DNA from: a virus
Direction: 5' to 3' (one strand)
IMG/VR virus record: IMGVR_UViG_3300048556_000227
Location: 1 to 55,380 of that record
Length of the DNA: 55,380 nucleotides
How positions within the stretch are numbered: the first letter of the stretch is position 1; every line of letters begins with the position of its first letter. The position numbers and the translations under genes are program-made. Shown in pieces: positions 37,401 through 46,201 of this stretch. The notes under the pieces are model-generated. The model was given only the letters and a program-made list of their open reading frames with translations, made no database searches and was not told the origin of the DNA.

Positions 37401-40301
37401 TGCCTCAAAACCCGACCCGATACCCTGCTGCTGCCGAGCACGTGCTTCTAAATCAGATTGCCTTCGCGCCTCGGTAGCTTGTTCTTGTTCAACAAGATCC
37501 ATAGCCACTGTAATGCGGGTAAGATTCTTCGCTAACGCCTTGCCCAGCGTGTCTTTTGCAGTACGGCCTACTCGGGTTTTTAATATCGGCTTTAGGAACT
37601 CAGGCGGTTCTGGCCTAGTCTCTGTTTGAGGCAGCAGTTCTCGCTGCGTTGAGTCACCCTCCACGGGCCTCGAATTAGCCAAGAACCAGCTACCTACACT
37701 CTGCTGGTAACGAGCAAGCTCATCGAGGATCGTGCTGCCGCGCTCGTTCCTAGCAGCAATGTCTACGTCTCGCTTAACAGTTCTACCTTGCGCATCACGG
37801 CCTTGTGCTTCGACGGTTATCCGATAGCCGTTAACGATAAGCTCATTCAGCATTTCAATCAGTGCATCGCCATCAGACCCCGCTTCAAAGTCTTGATCTC
37901 TACGAGTTTCCAAGAGACGACGCCCCGCATTGGCAAGGTCAACAAGGTTTACCGGCTGTGGTTCGCCGTCTGGCGCAATGATCTTGAAACCGGAGCCTTT
38001 AGCGAACTGACTCGCAACAGCCATCTGAATCTCTGCCGCCAAGAATTCAGCTAACTCAAGCAATCTCTCAGGGCCATTACGCGGCGTGTGACGGAACTGT
38101 TCTGCCTCTGTAGAAAAGATCTCCAGCCCGTACCTGCCATCAGCTCGACGCTCTGGCGGTATGATTTGGACCTCTCGCCCCCGCTGCCGAAGTGAAACCA
38201 TGTTCTTCAACATAGACTCTGACATGCGGCCCCAAAACGAGTTCGACCAGTCGGCATCGAAGACACCTGCAAACTCTTCATCAAACGCTCGCCGTGCTGC
38301 CTGAGTACCGCCGAATTCACGCTCTGCCGGAGCGAAGTTCCGCTCTTGTAGAAGTACCGCGCTTTGTTCATTAACTGCAGACGTCGGGTCTGCGACAGCG
38401 TCTTCAAATTCGGAATCTGATGGGGTCGTGTCGGCTTGCGCCAACAGGTCTTGCTCGGCGCGAAGCGTAGCTACGATCTCACGCTTGCGATCAATGTCGC
38501 CCTGCCTAAAGTCTCTATTTAACTGCTGTAAACGCTCGTTGTTCTTGTTCTCCGGCGCTCTTGCCAAAGCACTTAGGCGTTTACCTATGGCTTTGAAATC
38601 TTCGGTATCTTCATCTGCGATATCTTGACGTGCTCTTGCAGCTGCAGCTTCTACATCACGATCAGAACGGCTTATCGTGCCATCGGGGGCGACTGATATA
38701 TCCCGTACAACCGGCCCAGCTTCCGCGTTCACTTTCGCCTGACGCTCTGCCAACACATCTTCAGGTGGCTTAACGTCAACACGTCCACCGTCTGGTGCCA
38801 AACCTTGAGCTGCGACAAGCGCAGCCGGAAAGCCATCTTCGTTTGTGGCCTCTTCAGAAATTATATTACCGTCGGCATCTGACACCTGAACAACGCGATC
38901 CGCATCGGCGGGTTTTTCTGCGCTATAGCCAAGAGCCACAGTTAAAATGGCAGGTGACGCGCCACCCCGCACAACCTCTTCAGCTACATCAAAGGTCTTC
39001 GCAACTATTGTCCCTTTGCCGGGAACAAAGGCCACGTAACCCTCTTGCCCATCAATGGATACTTTCTTGATCCCACCACGCTCCGTAGCCCCGTAAGCTG
39101 GGCTGTCTCCTTCTACCCACACGGCTTCTTTGGTGCTGGTGTCGGTATACATAGCGCGGATCTGCGCATCCAAATCAACAGACGGCTCGGGGTTCGTAAA
39201 TTGTGCCCGTTGGGCTTCCGAGGCTGAGACGAAATTTACCGCCGCCTCTTTCCCCTGCTCCAGCATATCGCGAGCTTTGCTTCTGACTTCCTCAGAAACA
39301 GTAATGTTACCGGCCTCACGGACGCCGCCAGCAACAGTCGAACCTGCGGCTCCGAAAGCACCGCCGCCAAAGAACGCGGCAAACGCGGCCTCGCCCAGCC
39401 GCAACTGAGCTTCTTGTGCTGTAAAGGACTCATCCATCTGAGCACGGTTGGCTACAGCTAAACCCTCTTGGGCGACTTCAGTGGTTGCTTCGACAGCACC
39501 ACCCCGTACAAAACCGCCACCAAGGTCTTTAGCAAGCCGACCCATGACAGTGCCTTCGCTACCAGCAGCTAGTTTCTTTGCGCGGTTTCCGACCAGCTTC
39601 AGCAACGCAACTTCGCCGCCAACACCTATCGCGGCTTGCGGAGCACCAACAGCTAAAGCTCTGAACGCCGTCATGGGATCGTTTGGATCCTGCCCTGACT
39701 CGATACCTTCAGAGAAGTTCTGGCCGGATAACGGTGTAAATTCAGCGCCAAACGCGCCTGTTAAAGCGCCACGTCGCGCATCTTTCGCTAAGCTATAAGC
39801 CGCCTCCGCAATCTCTTTCTGATCGGGAGTAGCGGTCTTTTTGGCTACGTTTTCCAGCGATTCACGAACGATCTTCTTTGCCGCGAACTTAGAACCTTCG
39901 GCTACGCCCCTCGCAGCCAATGCAGTACCCGCACCGAAACCGGCACCGAGAACTGACGTGACCGCAAATGGGACTAGTTGACCCGTGCCTTTCGCAACCT
40001 GTGAAATAAACCCGCCAAACGTAGGTTCGTCGATGAACTCGCTAAAGGTCTCCAAGTCTTTTACGACTTCGGATGCTGCGCTTTGATTAGCTCGGGCCTG
40101 CCTTAGACGTTTTTCTACACCTTCTTCATCGCCGATCAGGCTATTACCAAGTGCAGCAAAGTAATCTAAGTCTGCACCAAGACCTTCGGCTCCCGCCTGC
40201 ATACCCCGAGAAAACGTATCCGCTAAATTCTCTTCATCGGTACCCTGAATATATTCAGCCTGTCGGCTACCAAATAAAAAGTCCTCAACGGGATCAGCCA
40301 C
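34482..40301 (-). CDS. Giant internal virion / ejection protein with zincin motif (1939 aa)
   Basis: I choose the GTG at 40301 (VADPVEDFLFG...), which overlaps the previous stop by only eight bases; the in-frame TTG at 40334 has no advantage. The N-terminal third contains Ala/Gly-rich amphipathic segments (AVTSVLGAGFGAGTALAARGVAEG). At about residue 1130 there is a zinc-protease motif, AAHELGHAVFQEEF, with GFEEWFADNVA further on as third ligand. Two hydrophobic stretches near the C-terminus (SQYTILLPLAAIGSL and GVLALSAVALLPLAMAGM) could enter membranes. Size, position and composition match podovirus proteins that are injected with DNA and form the trans-envelope channel. The protease may open the cell wall or mature the protein. 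Confidence 0.85.
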   Translation of the reverse strand: MADPVEDFLFGSRQAEYIQGTDEENLADTFSRGMQAGAEGLGADLDYFAALGNSLIGDEEGVEKRLRQARANQSAASEVVKDLETFSEFIDEPTFGGFISQVAKGTGQLVPFAVTSVLGAGFGAGTALAARGVAEGSKFAAKKIVRESLENVAKKTATPDQKEIAEAAYSLAKDARRGALTGAFGAEFTPLSGQNFSEGIESGQDPNDPMTAFRALAVGAPQAAIGVGGEVALLKLVGNRAKKLAAGSEGTVMGRLAKDLGGGFVRGGAVEATTEVAQEGLAVANRAQMDESFTAQEAQLRLGEAAFAAFFGGGAFGAAGSTVAGGVREAGNITVSEEVRSKARDMLEQGKEAAVNFVSASEAQRAQFTNPEPSVDLDAQIRAMYTDTSTKEAVWVEGDSPAYGATERGGIKKVSIDGQEGYVAFVPGKGTIVAKTFDVAEEVVRGGASPAILTVALGYSAEKPADADRVVQVSDADGNIISEEATNEDGFPAALVAAQGLAPDGGRVDVKPPEDVLAERQAKVNAEAGPVVRDISVAPDGTISRSDRDVEAAAARARQDIADEDTEDFKAIGKRLSALARAPENKNNERLQQLNRDFRQGDIDRKREIVATLRAEQDLLAQADTTPSDSEFEDAVADPTSAVNEQSAVLLQERNFAPAEREFGGTQAARRAFDEEFAGVFDADWSNSFWGRMSESMLKNMVSLRQRGREVQIIPPERRADGRYGLEIFSTEAEQFRHTPRNGPERLLELAEFLAAEIQMAVASQFAKGSGFKIIAPDGEPQPVNLVDLANAGRRLLETRRDQDFEAGSDGDALIEMLNELIVNGYRITVEAQGRDAQGRTVKRDVDIAARNERGSTILDELARYQQSVGSWFLANSRPVEGDSTQRELLPQTETRPEPPEFLKPILKTRVGRTAKDTLGKALAKNLTRITVAMDLVEQEQATEARRQSDLEARARQQQGIGSGFEADEDVAEAVERQEAAEAGLIDRPDFIGDESVDNPNQFTRDEDPPYANYSVTTPSGNSRIYGNPISFPFGEPVAVIAKPIMRAASKLKLNLPIGLVTISQLQGLSQGQIAERFGDRTVAGAFIQAASSLQDQEGTFGRYVGFKNAHFIIVDDTKATNDYESTLIAAHELGHAVFQEEFNGLIGKPIFNRMWESFKNRDRSEKAYSGPHGFEEWFADNVAKWVDIQTRRDSSQRPSNMEESVFKRVAARLVELFNTIRRELRQRFEGDIDVSVNDFIESVIRTNSYNNNSLAQDAASVAKSFSTFEKKAMVRSIEVEVEKTKGAEALANRMKEAAVGSFRKTREAARPLLRVLRTANKELRSISQPIAEMFYIEAQQTGRGSRMGMLQEADVQNREFETKFERDVGFKIDSDEVATAMEEAQSDVATADLENETAQKIRKFLQDIYTDYVEPRQAGYPGSKKIGFQENFFPVVLNLQEVSNRSSQFEGLLLSQPRQAQGSEARKRIKMAVARLVKYQDVVTNQDLPVDGDIDPAAGRQQLRQLTKDADRALLAREGFLLPPVEAFKLYQRQLVRRVEWNKATKNERGEDILNPLLDELDGEGKQYALDIINSYLGYGFEPMSERRRRVQSFLLASQYTILLPLAAIGSLPELAGPIINSKEFGGFEMAFRQIKDRMSLAESRELAEDIGLVQDDAIANGWISVSEREFMDTAARNWTDGFFKYTGLQWFTNFTRTFATGMGVQFLIRHAKNETNNPRSERYLEDLGVTAEEIMAWDKGGRNINAAEARNVKFALQKFVESSILRPNAAERPSWASDPRWALVWQLKSYFYAFYTKIIGGVKREALTRIEESEGNARIAGATGVLALSAVALLPLAMAGMELREYTKTAGAFIGTFGQSDKNYFRTDTMEWGSYLNEIVDRAGIYGPLSIFSMAYKTGQWNGPTAGLATLFGPTAESAEAALRGDLSRLMPVAAIL

Positions 40302-42174
40302 TATTGCCTCGCGCTGCCTCGTTGCTGTTCGCAATGTTCACCAGGAGATTAGCGACATCGCTATTTAGTTTCCGCAGCTCGCTAATCTTTACGCCTTCGT
40401 CCTGTCGACGAGAACCCGAGCCAGAGCGAACACCGTAGAAAATCATCTCGCCGTCTGAGCTGATGCCCGAAAGATCAGCATTTATTTGCCCGTCGACCCC
40501 AGGTCTGAATAGCTTTAAGAAACTGTCGACAGCAGTTCCGTAGCTACCGGAAGCCGCCATCTGCTGCATCACTAAACTGAGCGTGGTGTTGCCAAGCCGG
40601 TTTATCGAAGCACGGCTTTCATCTGTCGTAGCAATAGTTGCTTGCTGCTGGATGCGAGGTAAGTATTCATTTGCGAGCTGGAAAATATCGTTTCGACTGG
40701 TCGTCAAGTTGCCGCCCTCATCGAAGTTCGCTTGCAGATCTTTGTACATAGTTTGAACAAACGTATTGTTTGTCTCGTTAATACGCTGGCGATCATTGAA
40801 GAGGTTTCTGGCAAGTTTTTGGTAATCAAGGTCGAGTTGAGCCTGCTGCCGAGCTTCAACCCCACGATCCGATACTCCAGTTTCAAGTATGTTGATAAGC
40901 TGATCCTGAACAGCGCGTCGGTTACCGTCGTTAGGTGTTGACGCAATGATCATCGCGTACGCAAAAGCCTGACGGCGCGGATCTAGCTTGGCTAAATCGG
41001 CGGCGGTCTCTACGCCTTGTTCCCGTAAATCTTGCGCAGCAGCTGCAGCTGTCTCTTGGTCTATTTGTAGGTCGCCGTTATCCACAGCCTCGTCAATCTC
41101 GGCAATAGTTTTGTCCTCGACAACCGGAGCTATCACTTGCTCAACTTTGGCCGGTATCGGTGGTGCCCCTGGTGTCCTAACTGGAGTCGCCAAAATACGA
41201 GACATGAAGCCCTGTTCTTCTGGCTCCGACTCATCTTTAAGGCGTTGGATCTCTGCTCGCTTACGCTCTGCAGCACGCACGTTTGCACGAGATGAACCTG
41301 TCTTACGACCTTCGATAGCGGCCAATTCTTTTTCTAGCTTTGCTATCTGCGCAGAGTTATCCGTGGGCGCAGGTTTAGCCGCTGGCGTAGAAGCCGCTTC
41401 AGGCTCAGGATCGGGTTCGGGTTCGGGTTCAGGAGGGATTTCAACAGCCGGTAGTCCCACATCTTGGCGCAGCTGATTAGTAAGCTCCGCTTCTTCTTCG
41501 GGGGTATCAGAGGCTGCAATAGTAGCTGCTGCCTGCCGCTGCGCTGCTGGATTGCTTTGTAAAGCCGCAAAAAGTTCGCCTTGTCCGTTGGCAATTATAA
41601 GCTCTCTGCTGTTAGCAAAAGAATTTAGGTCAACTGCACGCTGCCCATACAGCACACCGTTACGATCTTGGAAAGCAAACTGTACTTGTTTGAAAAGCTC
41701 GTCACCTCCAAATTGCTTGGCAAGGTCGTTATCGTCGGAAGTGCCCTGTTCAGTCAGTACGCCTCGGCTCCCATCCGCGTTTACACCACCTACTACGAAG
41801 GTAGAGTTGCCGCCTTCATCTTTTATCGTATCAATACGATCTATATTAAACCCATCGGGCACTTTGCCCTGAAGCCCTCGGTTCGCAATATCTATAGCCG
41901 CTTGCTGAGCGATAGCATCACCAGCGGCCAAACGGGTATTAAAATCTTTGGATAACCTGATCCGGGGGTTATCGGCATCGGTATCCACCGTAACAAGACC
42001 CTGATCACGCAACCGTACAAACACATTCGTGTAGTCCTGATCGCGCTCTGATTGTTCAAAATCTGACTGCGCACGCGCTCCCTGTTCTGCGGCCAAACGC
42101 CTAGAAGTCTGGCGGTCAAAGTAGCTGCGAGACCTATTTGCGCCCCTCTGTAAGCCGTCTAATATAGTCGCCAT
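40294..42174 (-). CDS. Internal virion protein (626 aa)
   Basis: The protein is rich in Gln, Ala and Asp with long helices (RQTSRRLAAEQGARAQSDFEQSERDQDYTNVF) and has a proline/glutamate-rich hinge around residue 245 (EIPPEPEPEPDPEPEAAS). No enzyme motif is seen. It lies between two Gln/Ala-rich genes and the giant protein, an order that resembles gp14-gp15-gp16 of T7. Role as an ejection protein is inferred from position. Confidence 0.75.
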   Translation of the reverse strand: MATILDGLQRGANRSRSYFDRQTSRRLAAEQGARAQSDFEQSERDQDYTNVFVRLRDQGLVTVDTDADNPRIRLSKDFNTRLAAGDAIAQQAAIDIANRGLQGKVPDGFNIDRIDTIKDEGGNSTFVVGGVNADGSRGVLTEQGTSDDNDLAKQFGGDELFKQVQFAFQDRNGVLYGQRAVDLNSFANSRELIIANGQGELFAALQSNPAAQRQAAATIAASDTPEEEAELTNQLRQDVGLPAVEIPPEPEPEPDPEPEAASTPAAKPAPTDNSAQIAKLEKELAAIEGRKTGSSRANVRAAERKRAEIQRLKDESEPEEQGFMSRILATPVRTPGAPPIPAKVEQVIAPVVEDKTIAEIDEAVDNGDLQIDQETAAAAAQDLREQGVETAADLAKLDPRRQAFAYAMIIASTPNDGNRRAVQDQLINILETGVSDRGVEARQQAQLDLDYQKLARNLFNDRQRINETNNTFVQTMYKDLQANFDEGGNLTTSRNDIFQLANEYLPRIQQQATIATTDESRASINRLGNTTLSLVMQQMAASGSYGTAVDSFLKLFRPGVDGQINADLSGISSDGEMIFYGVRSGSGSRRQDEGVKISELRKLNSDVANLLVNIANSNEAARGNSG

Positions 42175-42184
42175 ATATATTTAC

Positions 42185-42781
42185 CTAAATGAACGCTGCA
42201 ATTAGCGCAGCACTCGCGAGTGTTCCAACCGTCTGATATGTCTGCGCTTTCGACTGTGCTTTCGCGCTTTTGTACGCTTGCTCTCTGGCACTTTGATCCG
42301 AAGCCGCGCTTGCTAGCTGACTCTGAGAAGATCTATTGACGCCCTGACCGATGTTGATGAGGTCAGCTAGCAGCGTCTGATTGGCTTCTCGCTGAGCAAT
42401 ACGGGCATCGCTGAGAGCCTGTATAGAACCAAGGGCTGTACTGCGTTGAAGTGAACCTTGTTGCTGCTGCAGCTGCGCAGGTGTCAACTGAGTGCCATAG
42501 CGACCGATATTACGATCAGCTACTTGCCCTGATATCTGGCCAGCCATAGCACTATCTTCTCGCGCAGAATCAATCAACGACGTATCGGTTTGCGCCTTCT
42601 TGATTTGCGCCCGTTCAAAGCCTTGATAATCGCGGACGTAATCGTTGTATTCACCGCGAGTGATTCCCGCCATTGTTTCACGGGGGTCGGACACATTTGG
42701 TAAACCGCCAATTGAGTTATACGGATTACTACTGCTTTCGCTGACGCTCATCCCGCCCATATAAGGTTGCATTCTTCCCAT
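42185..42781 (-). CDS. Internal virion protein, small (198 aa)
   Basis: Gln/Ala/Ser-rich helical protein (QLTPAQLQQQQGSLQRSTALGSIQALSDARIAQREANQTLLADL) with a hydrophobic end (TVGTLASAALIAAFI) that could insert into a membrane. Composition and location resemble small podovirus ejection proteins such as T7 gp14 or P22 gp7. It starts one base after the upstream stop. Confidence 0.7.
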   Translation of the reverse strand: MGRMQPYMGGMSVSESSSNPYNSIGGLPNVSDPRETMAGITRGEYNDYVRDYQGFERAQIKKAQTDTSLIDSAREDSAMAGQISGQVADRNIGRYGTQLTPAQLQQQQGSLQRSTALGSIQALSDARIAQREANQTLLADLINIGQGVNRSSQSQLASAASDQSAREQAYKSAKAQSKAQTYQTVGTLASAALIAAFI

Positions 42782-43348
42782 CTAACCCCCCTGCAACGCA
42801 TCGAAGAAACGAGTGCCAAAGTTATCCTTGTTCTTGCCAGCTTTTTTCTGCGAATACTGGTCGAAACCTGTAGCGACGACGTCTGCTACTGCTGCATTGC
42901 GAGCGCCTCTTACGAGCTGATTGTTTTTCGCCCTATCCAGCGCTTCACTGGTTGCTAAACGGGATGCCTGAGCCATGCCACTCTGAGCATCGGAAGCCTG
43001 ACCGCGAGCCGTACCAAGGACGTTCGTCGCCATCTGGTTTTGGATCTTTTTGGCCGACGCGTCAGCAATACCGAGCTGACCACCGAGTGCCTGAGATAAA
43101 TCACCAACAGCTGATACATCTTGCGCCCCCCGAAACGTGGGGTTAGAAGTCAGAGCCTGCATCGTGTCAGCGCTAGCGCGTCCACGAAGAGCCCGTCGAT
43201 TATCTTCGGACTGTGACTGATCGCGCATATCTCGCAACAGCGGTGCGTAGTTCCGCTTGAAAAAATCGTATTGGGCTTTGGCAACGGACGCCGAGGCCTT
43301 CTCTTCGGGAGTAGCTTGGTATTCGCTTTTCTTTGGTTTACTGCCCAT
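42782..43348 (-). CDS. Internal virion protein, small (188 aa)
   Basis: The opening MGSKPKKSEYQATPEEKASASVAKAQYDFFKRNYAPLL followed by Ala/Gln-rich helices is characteristic of small internal proteins that occur after the tail adaptor genes in marine podoviruses. No enzymatic motif. Together with the next two genes it likely makes the ejection complex. It overlaps the upstream gene by 11 bases. Confidence 0.7.
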   Translation of the reverse strand: MGSKPKKSEYQATPEEKASASVAKAQYDFFKRNYAPLLRDMRDQSQSEDNRRALRGRASADTMQALTSNPTFRGAQDVSAVGDLSQALGGQLGIADASAKKIQNQMATNVLGTARGQASDAQSGMAQASRLATSEALDRAKNNQLVRGARNAAVADVVATGFDQYSQKKAGKNKDNFGTRFFDALQGG

Positions 43349-43799
43349 CGCTTAACCTGTACCTGTAAACAATTTGATCTATCTCCCAACCCTGATCTAT
43401 CAGGATTGGTTCCATTTGCCGTACCGTAGTTCGCACCTCAAGTGCCTCTACGCCGATTTCAGAAGCTACCTTCTTGAAGAAGCCCTGATACTTGAGAACA
43501 TTTCTCTGACCCTGCTCATCGGAGTACGCAAGCCAGACAAGGAGGGTCTTCTTGGATGTGAATCCATCCACCTCAATAGTCGTGACAACAAACCCTTCAG
43601 GCGCTTTCCAATAGAGCGCATTCCCTGCAACCACTTCGGCGTAGACATCTTCAGGCCGGAAAGATAGCTGCGGATGAGCCTGTAGGATTGCCTCCACACC
43701 AAGACGAACACGATCCCAGTCTTCACGAATATCACCAAGAACCGGCTCATCCCTTCGAGTACCGCGTTCTTGTAAGTTTGTAGTTTCTACCGACTCCAC
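43338..43799 (-). CDS. Hypothetical virion-region protein (153 aa)
   Basis: The GTG start at 43799 overlaps the upstream gene by 53 bases and no better start is visible. The core, VYAEVVAGNALYWKAPEGFVVTTIEVDG... KKTLLVWLAYSDE, resembles small acetyltransferase-like (GNAT-type) proteins at the equivalent position of T7-like phages, known to be virion-assembly factors. I rate this likeness as weak. Confidence 0.6.
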   Translation of the reverse strand: MESVETTNLQERGTRRDEPVLGDIREDWDRVRLGVEAILQAHPQLSFRPEDVYAEVVAGNALYWKAPEGFVVTTIEVDGFTSKKTLLVWLAYSDEQGQRNVLKYQGFFKKVASEIGVEALEVRTTVRQMEPILIDQGWEIDQIVYRYRLSDGQ

Positions 43800-44427
43800 C
43801 GTACTTCACCTTCCTAGCTACTCTGGTTTCTGATTGCCGTCCGCGCTTCTCTGCTTCGACGAGCTGTTCGTTAAATAGTGATGCGAAAACGCCCGCGCCC
43901 GCATAGTCCGTCCACTCACGCCCAGGCATTCGCAACAAACGTAACAATGCGCCATTGACTATCGTGTCTCGGTAGTCGTTCATGACCTCAGTGCTACATG
44001 AAGTGGATGTGTGCGTAGGCTTTAGTACAGCCCGCATAAGCACGCTAGATACCTTGGTGACATTTGGTACAGGCGCTATGTAAAACAGGCTCTGCGACTG
44101 CTTTACGAAGTACTCAGGCGTGCCCTCGTTCCCAGCCTTACGCCATTCAGGAATACGCTGCTCAAGGAGCGCGGAAGTGATCGGCTCTAAGTCGGTGCCG
44201 TCGTAAGTGGCCCATAAAATCTCATGGACAACAGTGCCGTTTGGCGGCTCAAGGTCATACTCGAACAGATTAGCGATGGTTGTGATCGGGTCTAACTCTT
44301 GTTGATAGACCCCAGATTTTTCACACAGCTCTATCGTAGCCGACCGAATACTGTTCTCGATCAGCGTATCAGGGCACGAAGGCACCATCGGGATAATCTC
44401 AGGCAATAGGGATTCGTAGGTAGCCAT
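43747..44427 (-). CDS. Head-tail adaptor / tail tubular-like protein (226 aa)
   Basis: The sequence starts MATYESLLPEIIPMVPSCPDTLIENSIRSATIELCEKSGVYQQEL, the usual beginning of podovirus adaptor proteins that bind below the portal. A beta-rich middle (VVHEILWATYDGTDLEPITS) and helical end are consistent. It follows the other adaptor-like gene with a three-base gap. Confidence 0.7.
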   Translation of the reverse strand: MATYESLLPEIIPMVPSCPDTLIENSIRSATIELCEKSGVYQQELDPITTIANLFEYDLEPPNGTVVHEILWATYDGTDLEPITSALLEQRIPEWRKAGNEGTPEYFVKQSQSLFYIAPVPNVTKVSSVLMRAVLKPTHTSTSCSTEVMNDYRDTIVNGALLRLLRMPGREWTDYAGAGVFASLFNEQLVEAEKRGRQSETRVARKVKYGGVGRNYKLTRTRYSKG

Positions 44428-44430
44428 ACG

Positions 44431-45138
44431 TTAGCCTGCTGCCTGAGATGGCAAAATTGGGTTTTGTTGGTTCAAGCCGGTGTTAGGCGACGTAACAACG
44501 TCAATCTGAGCTTTGCCAGTTACCGAATTGATGAACAACGCGTAATGCGTGCTCGCTCGCTGGTTGTTACCAGCGTACTCAGCGTCTTTCGTATAGGCAC
44601 GGAAAAGGGCGTAATCAGCGATAGCGTTCGCAAAAATATCAGGTACGCCGAGGTTACCGTTCTGAGCCACCGTCGCAGGATTCGCGGAATAGACTATCTC
44701 TACATAAGAGTCACCCGAAACGCCTGGATATACGTAGAAGTTGCGAGGATTTTGCTCGTCATAGACGTAGTGCTTTACGATATTCGTGTGCGCTGCGTCG
44801 CCCGTAACTGACGGGTCGTGCCAGCTAGGGGTCTGCGCATCAAGTACCTCGCGGGATACTAACCGTATAGAACGGGCTCCTGTGCCATTACTAGCCGCCG
44901 ACATATTGCGCACGACACGAAGCAACCGGTTACCCGCTGCGGGTATATCCTGTTTCGTTCCTGCCACTAAAGTGACCGTCGTATTCACCGCAGTAGCATC
45001 AGGCTTTAGCAACGCTATTTCACGCTGCGCATCGTTAATGAACAAAACGAGTTCACTTACGACCGGCCACCGAATACCCGTAGTGTCCTGTAAGGTCACT
45101 TGGATTCGATCAATTACGCTTTGCACACTTACAGTCAT
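44431..45138 (-). CDS. Head-tail adaptor, DUF6682-like (235 aa)
   Basis: VQSVIDRIQVTLQDTTGIRWPVVSELVLFINDAQREIALLKPDA (4-47) is the typical start of this phage adaptor family, and FANAIADYALFRAYTKDAEYAGNNQRASTHYALF is its conserved C-terminal helix. It probably forms the first ring under the portal. The family name is from memory and not checked. Confidence 0.78.
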   Translation of the reverse strand: MTVSVQSVIDRIQVTLQDTTGIRWPVVSELVLFINDAQREIALLKPDATAVNTTVTLVAGTKQDIPAAGNRLLRVVRNMSAASNGTGARSIRLVSREVLDAQTPSWHDPSVTGDAAHTNIVKHYVYDEQNPRNFYVYPGVSGDSYVEIVYSANPATVAQNGNLGVPDIFANAIADYALFRAYTKDAEYAGNNQRASTHYALFINSVTGKAQIDVVTSPNTGLNQQNPILPSQAAG

Positions 45139-45147
45139 GGTCTACCT

Positions 45148-45531
45148 CTAGGTGTTCAACGCCTCTTGCCATGCGGCCTCACGTTCGGACGTGGCAACGG
45201 TACGACCGGCGGCTTTATTAACCACGGCGGCTTTTGGCGAACCGTCTGCCTTAAAATTCTCTGGATCGCCCTCGTCAATCAGGCCTTCCATTACTGCTAC
45301 AAGACCTGAATCTGGAGCGGCCACCTCTTGCTCGATGACCACTTCTGGCTCATCGGCTACAGCTACTTCTTCTTCGATGGGCGAATTAGCTGCTTTGATT
45401 TCTTTCGCGCCCATCTGCAGGGCAATTAACCCAATCTCGTCAGATACCTCACGTTCAACGCCTGCTTGGAACAGAACGACTGCCCCCGTAAGCGTCGCAA
45501 CCCTGACTTCCTTGTCTGATATAACCTTCAT
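45148..45531 (-). CDS. Small structural protein (127 aa)
   Basis: A compact N-terminal beta part (KVISDKEVRVATLTGAVVLFQAGVEREVSDEIGLIALQMGAKEI) is followed by an acidic linker and FKADGSPKAAVVNKAAG, a phrase shared by small head proteins that follow capsid genes (PKa..l). Likely a capsid completion or adaptor-linked protein. No definite family. Confidence 0.7.
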   Translation of the reverse strand: MKVISDKEVRVATLTGAVVLFQAGVEREVSDEIGLIALQMGAKEIKAANSPIEEEVAVADEPEVVIEQEVAAPDSGLVAVMEGLIDEGDPENFKADGSPKAAVVNKAAGRTVATSEREAAWQEALNT

Positions 45532-45533
45532 GT

Positions 45534-45629
45534 TTAGTACCCTGATCTCCTAGTAGTTCTTCGTGGTGCCGGTGGCATCTTCTTCTTTTTCTTCTTTACC
45601 GTTTTCGTTCGCGTAGTTCCGTAACCCAT
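45534..45629 (-). CDS. Tiny basic protein (31 aa)
   Basis: The ATG at 45629 overlaps the TAA of the upstream basic gene (TAATG) and has GGAG upstream. The product begins MGYGTTRTKTVKKKKKKMPP and ends RRTTRRSGY: over 40 percent Lys/Arg. It is similar in type to the 34-aa protein at 19448. DNA binding in the capsid is a reasonable guess. Confidence 0.6.
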   Translation of the reverse strand: MGYGTTRTKTVKKKKKKMPPAPRRTTRRSGY

Positions 45630-46153
45630 TACTTTTGCTCCGTCGTGTATCGCTTGCCGTTCCATGTGAACGTCTTCTTCCCAGATTTTCGAGCAGTAGC
45701 GAAAGCAGATCTAAAGCTGCCAGCTGCAGCAGATTTCTTTTTGAACGTCTTATAAGTGCCTGCTTTAGTCTTCACGCCGCCCGTAACGTCTCGCTGCATA
45801 CTTTGACTACGAGCACGGGGGTTTCTATTCGTGTTTCGAGGTGCCGCGTCGAAGTCCATATTGGTTTTTGAATCTACTGAACCGCCACTGCGGCCCGTTC
45901 TTGGATTCTTTGATGTTATCGGCTTCTTGGCCGCAACCTTCTTGGTAGAGGGGATGCTCTTTTTCTTTTGCCCGGTTGTCGCAGGGGTCTTTCTCTTCCT
46001 AGATACAGTGTTTAGCCTCTCAGCTTCTTTCTTCGCTTCTTCAGCTCTAGCCGCCTGTCTCTTCGTTTTCATACGAGCCACCGTCGCTTTCAATCGGTCG
46101 CTACGGCTGGTTGTAGGTGAGCTCTTCGGCTTCGCGTAGGGTCTTTTTCGCAT
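45629..46153 (-). CDS. Lys/Arg-rich DNA-binding-like protein (174 aa)
   Basis: Low-complexity basic protein (RLKATVARMKTKRQAARAEEAKKEAERLNTVSRKRKTP... KKKSIPSTKKVAAKKPITSK) with a small ordered end (TFKKKSAAAGSFRSAFATARKSGKKTFTWNGKRYTTEQ) typical of phage histone-like or packaged DNA-condensing proteins. It is separated from the capsid gene by a strong terminator, so it may be expressed less than the capsid protein. Confidence 0.75.
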   Translation of the reverse strand: MRKRPYAKPKSSPTTSRSDRLKATVARMKTKRQAARAEEAKKEAERLNTVSRKRKTPATTGQKKKSIPSTKKVAAKKPITSKNPRTGRSGGSVDSKTNMDFDAAPRNTNRNPRARSQSMQRDVTGGVKTKAGTYKTFKKKSAAAGSFRSAFATARKSGKKTFTWNGKRYTTEQK

Positions 46154-46163
46154 CCTAAATCTC

Positions 46164-46193
46164 CAAAAAAAGAGCCCCCTCCGAAGAGGGGGC
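46164..46193 (-). terminator. Rho-independent terminator after the capsid gene
   Basis: On the minus strand AGCCCCCTC-TTCG-GAGGGGGCT forms a 9-bp GC-rich stem with a UUCG loop, followed by a run of seven Ts. It starts eight bases after the capsid stop codon. Read-through would be needed for the downstream late genes, so it probably sets a high capsid:tail ratio. Confidence 0.92.
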
Positions 46194-46201
46194 TAAACAC
46201 T

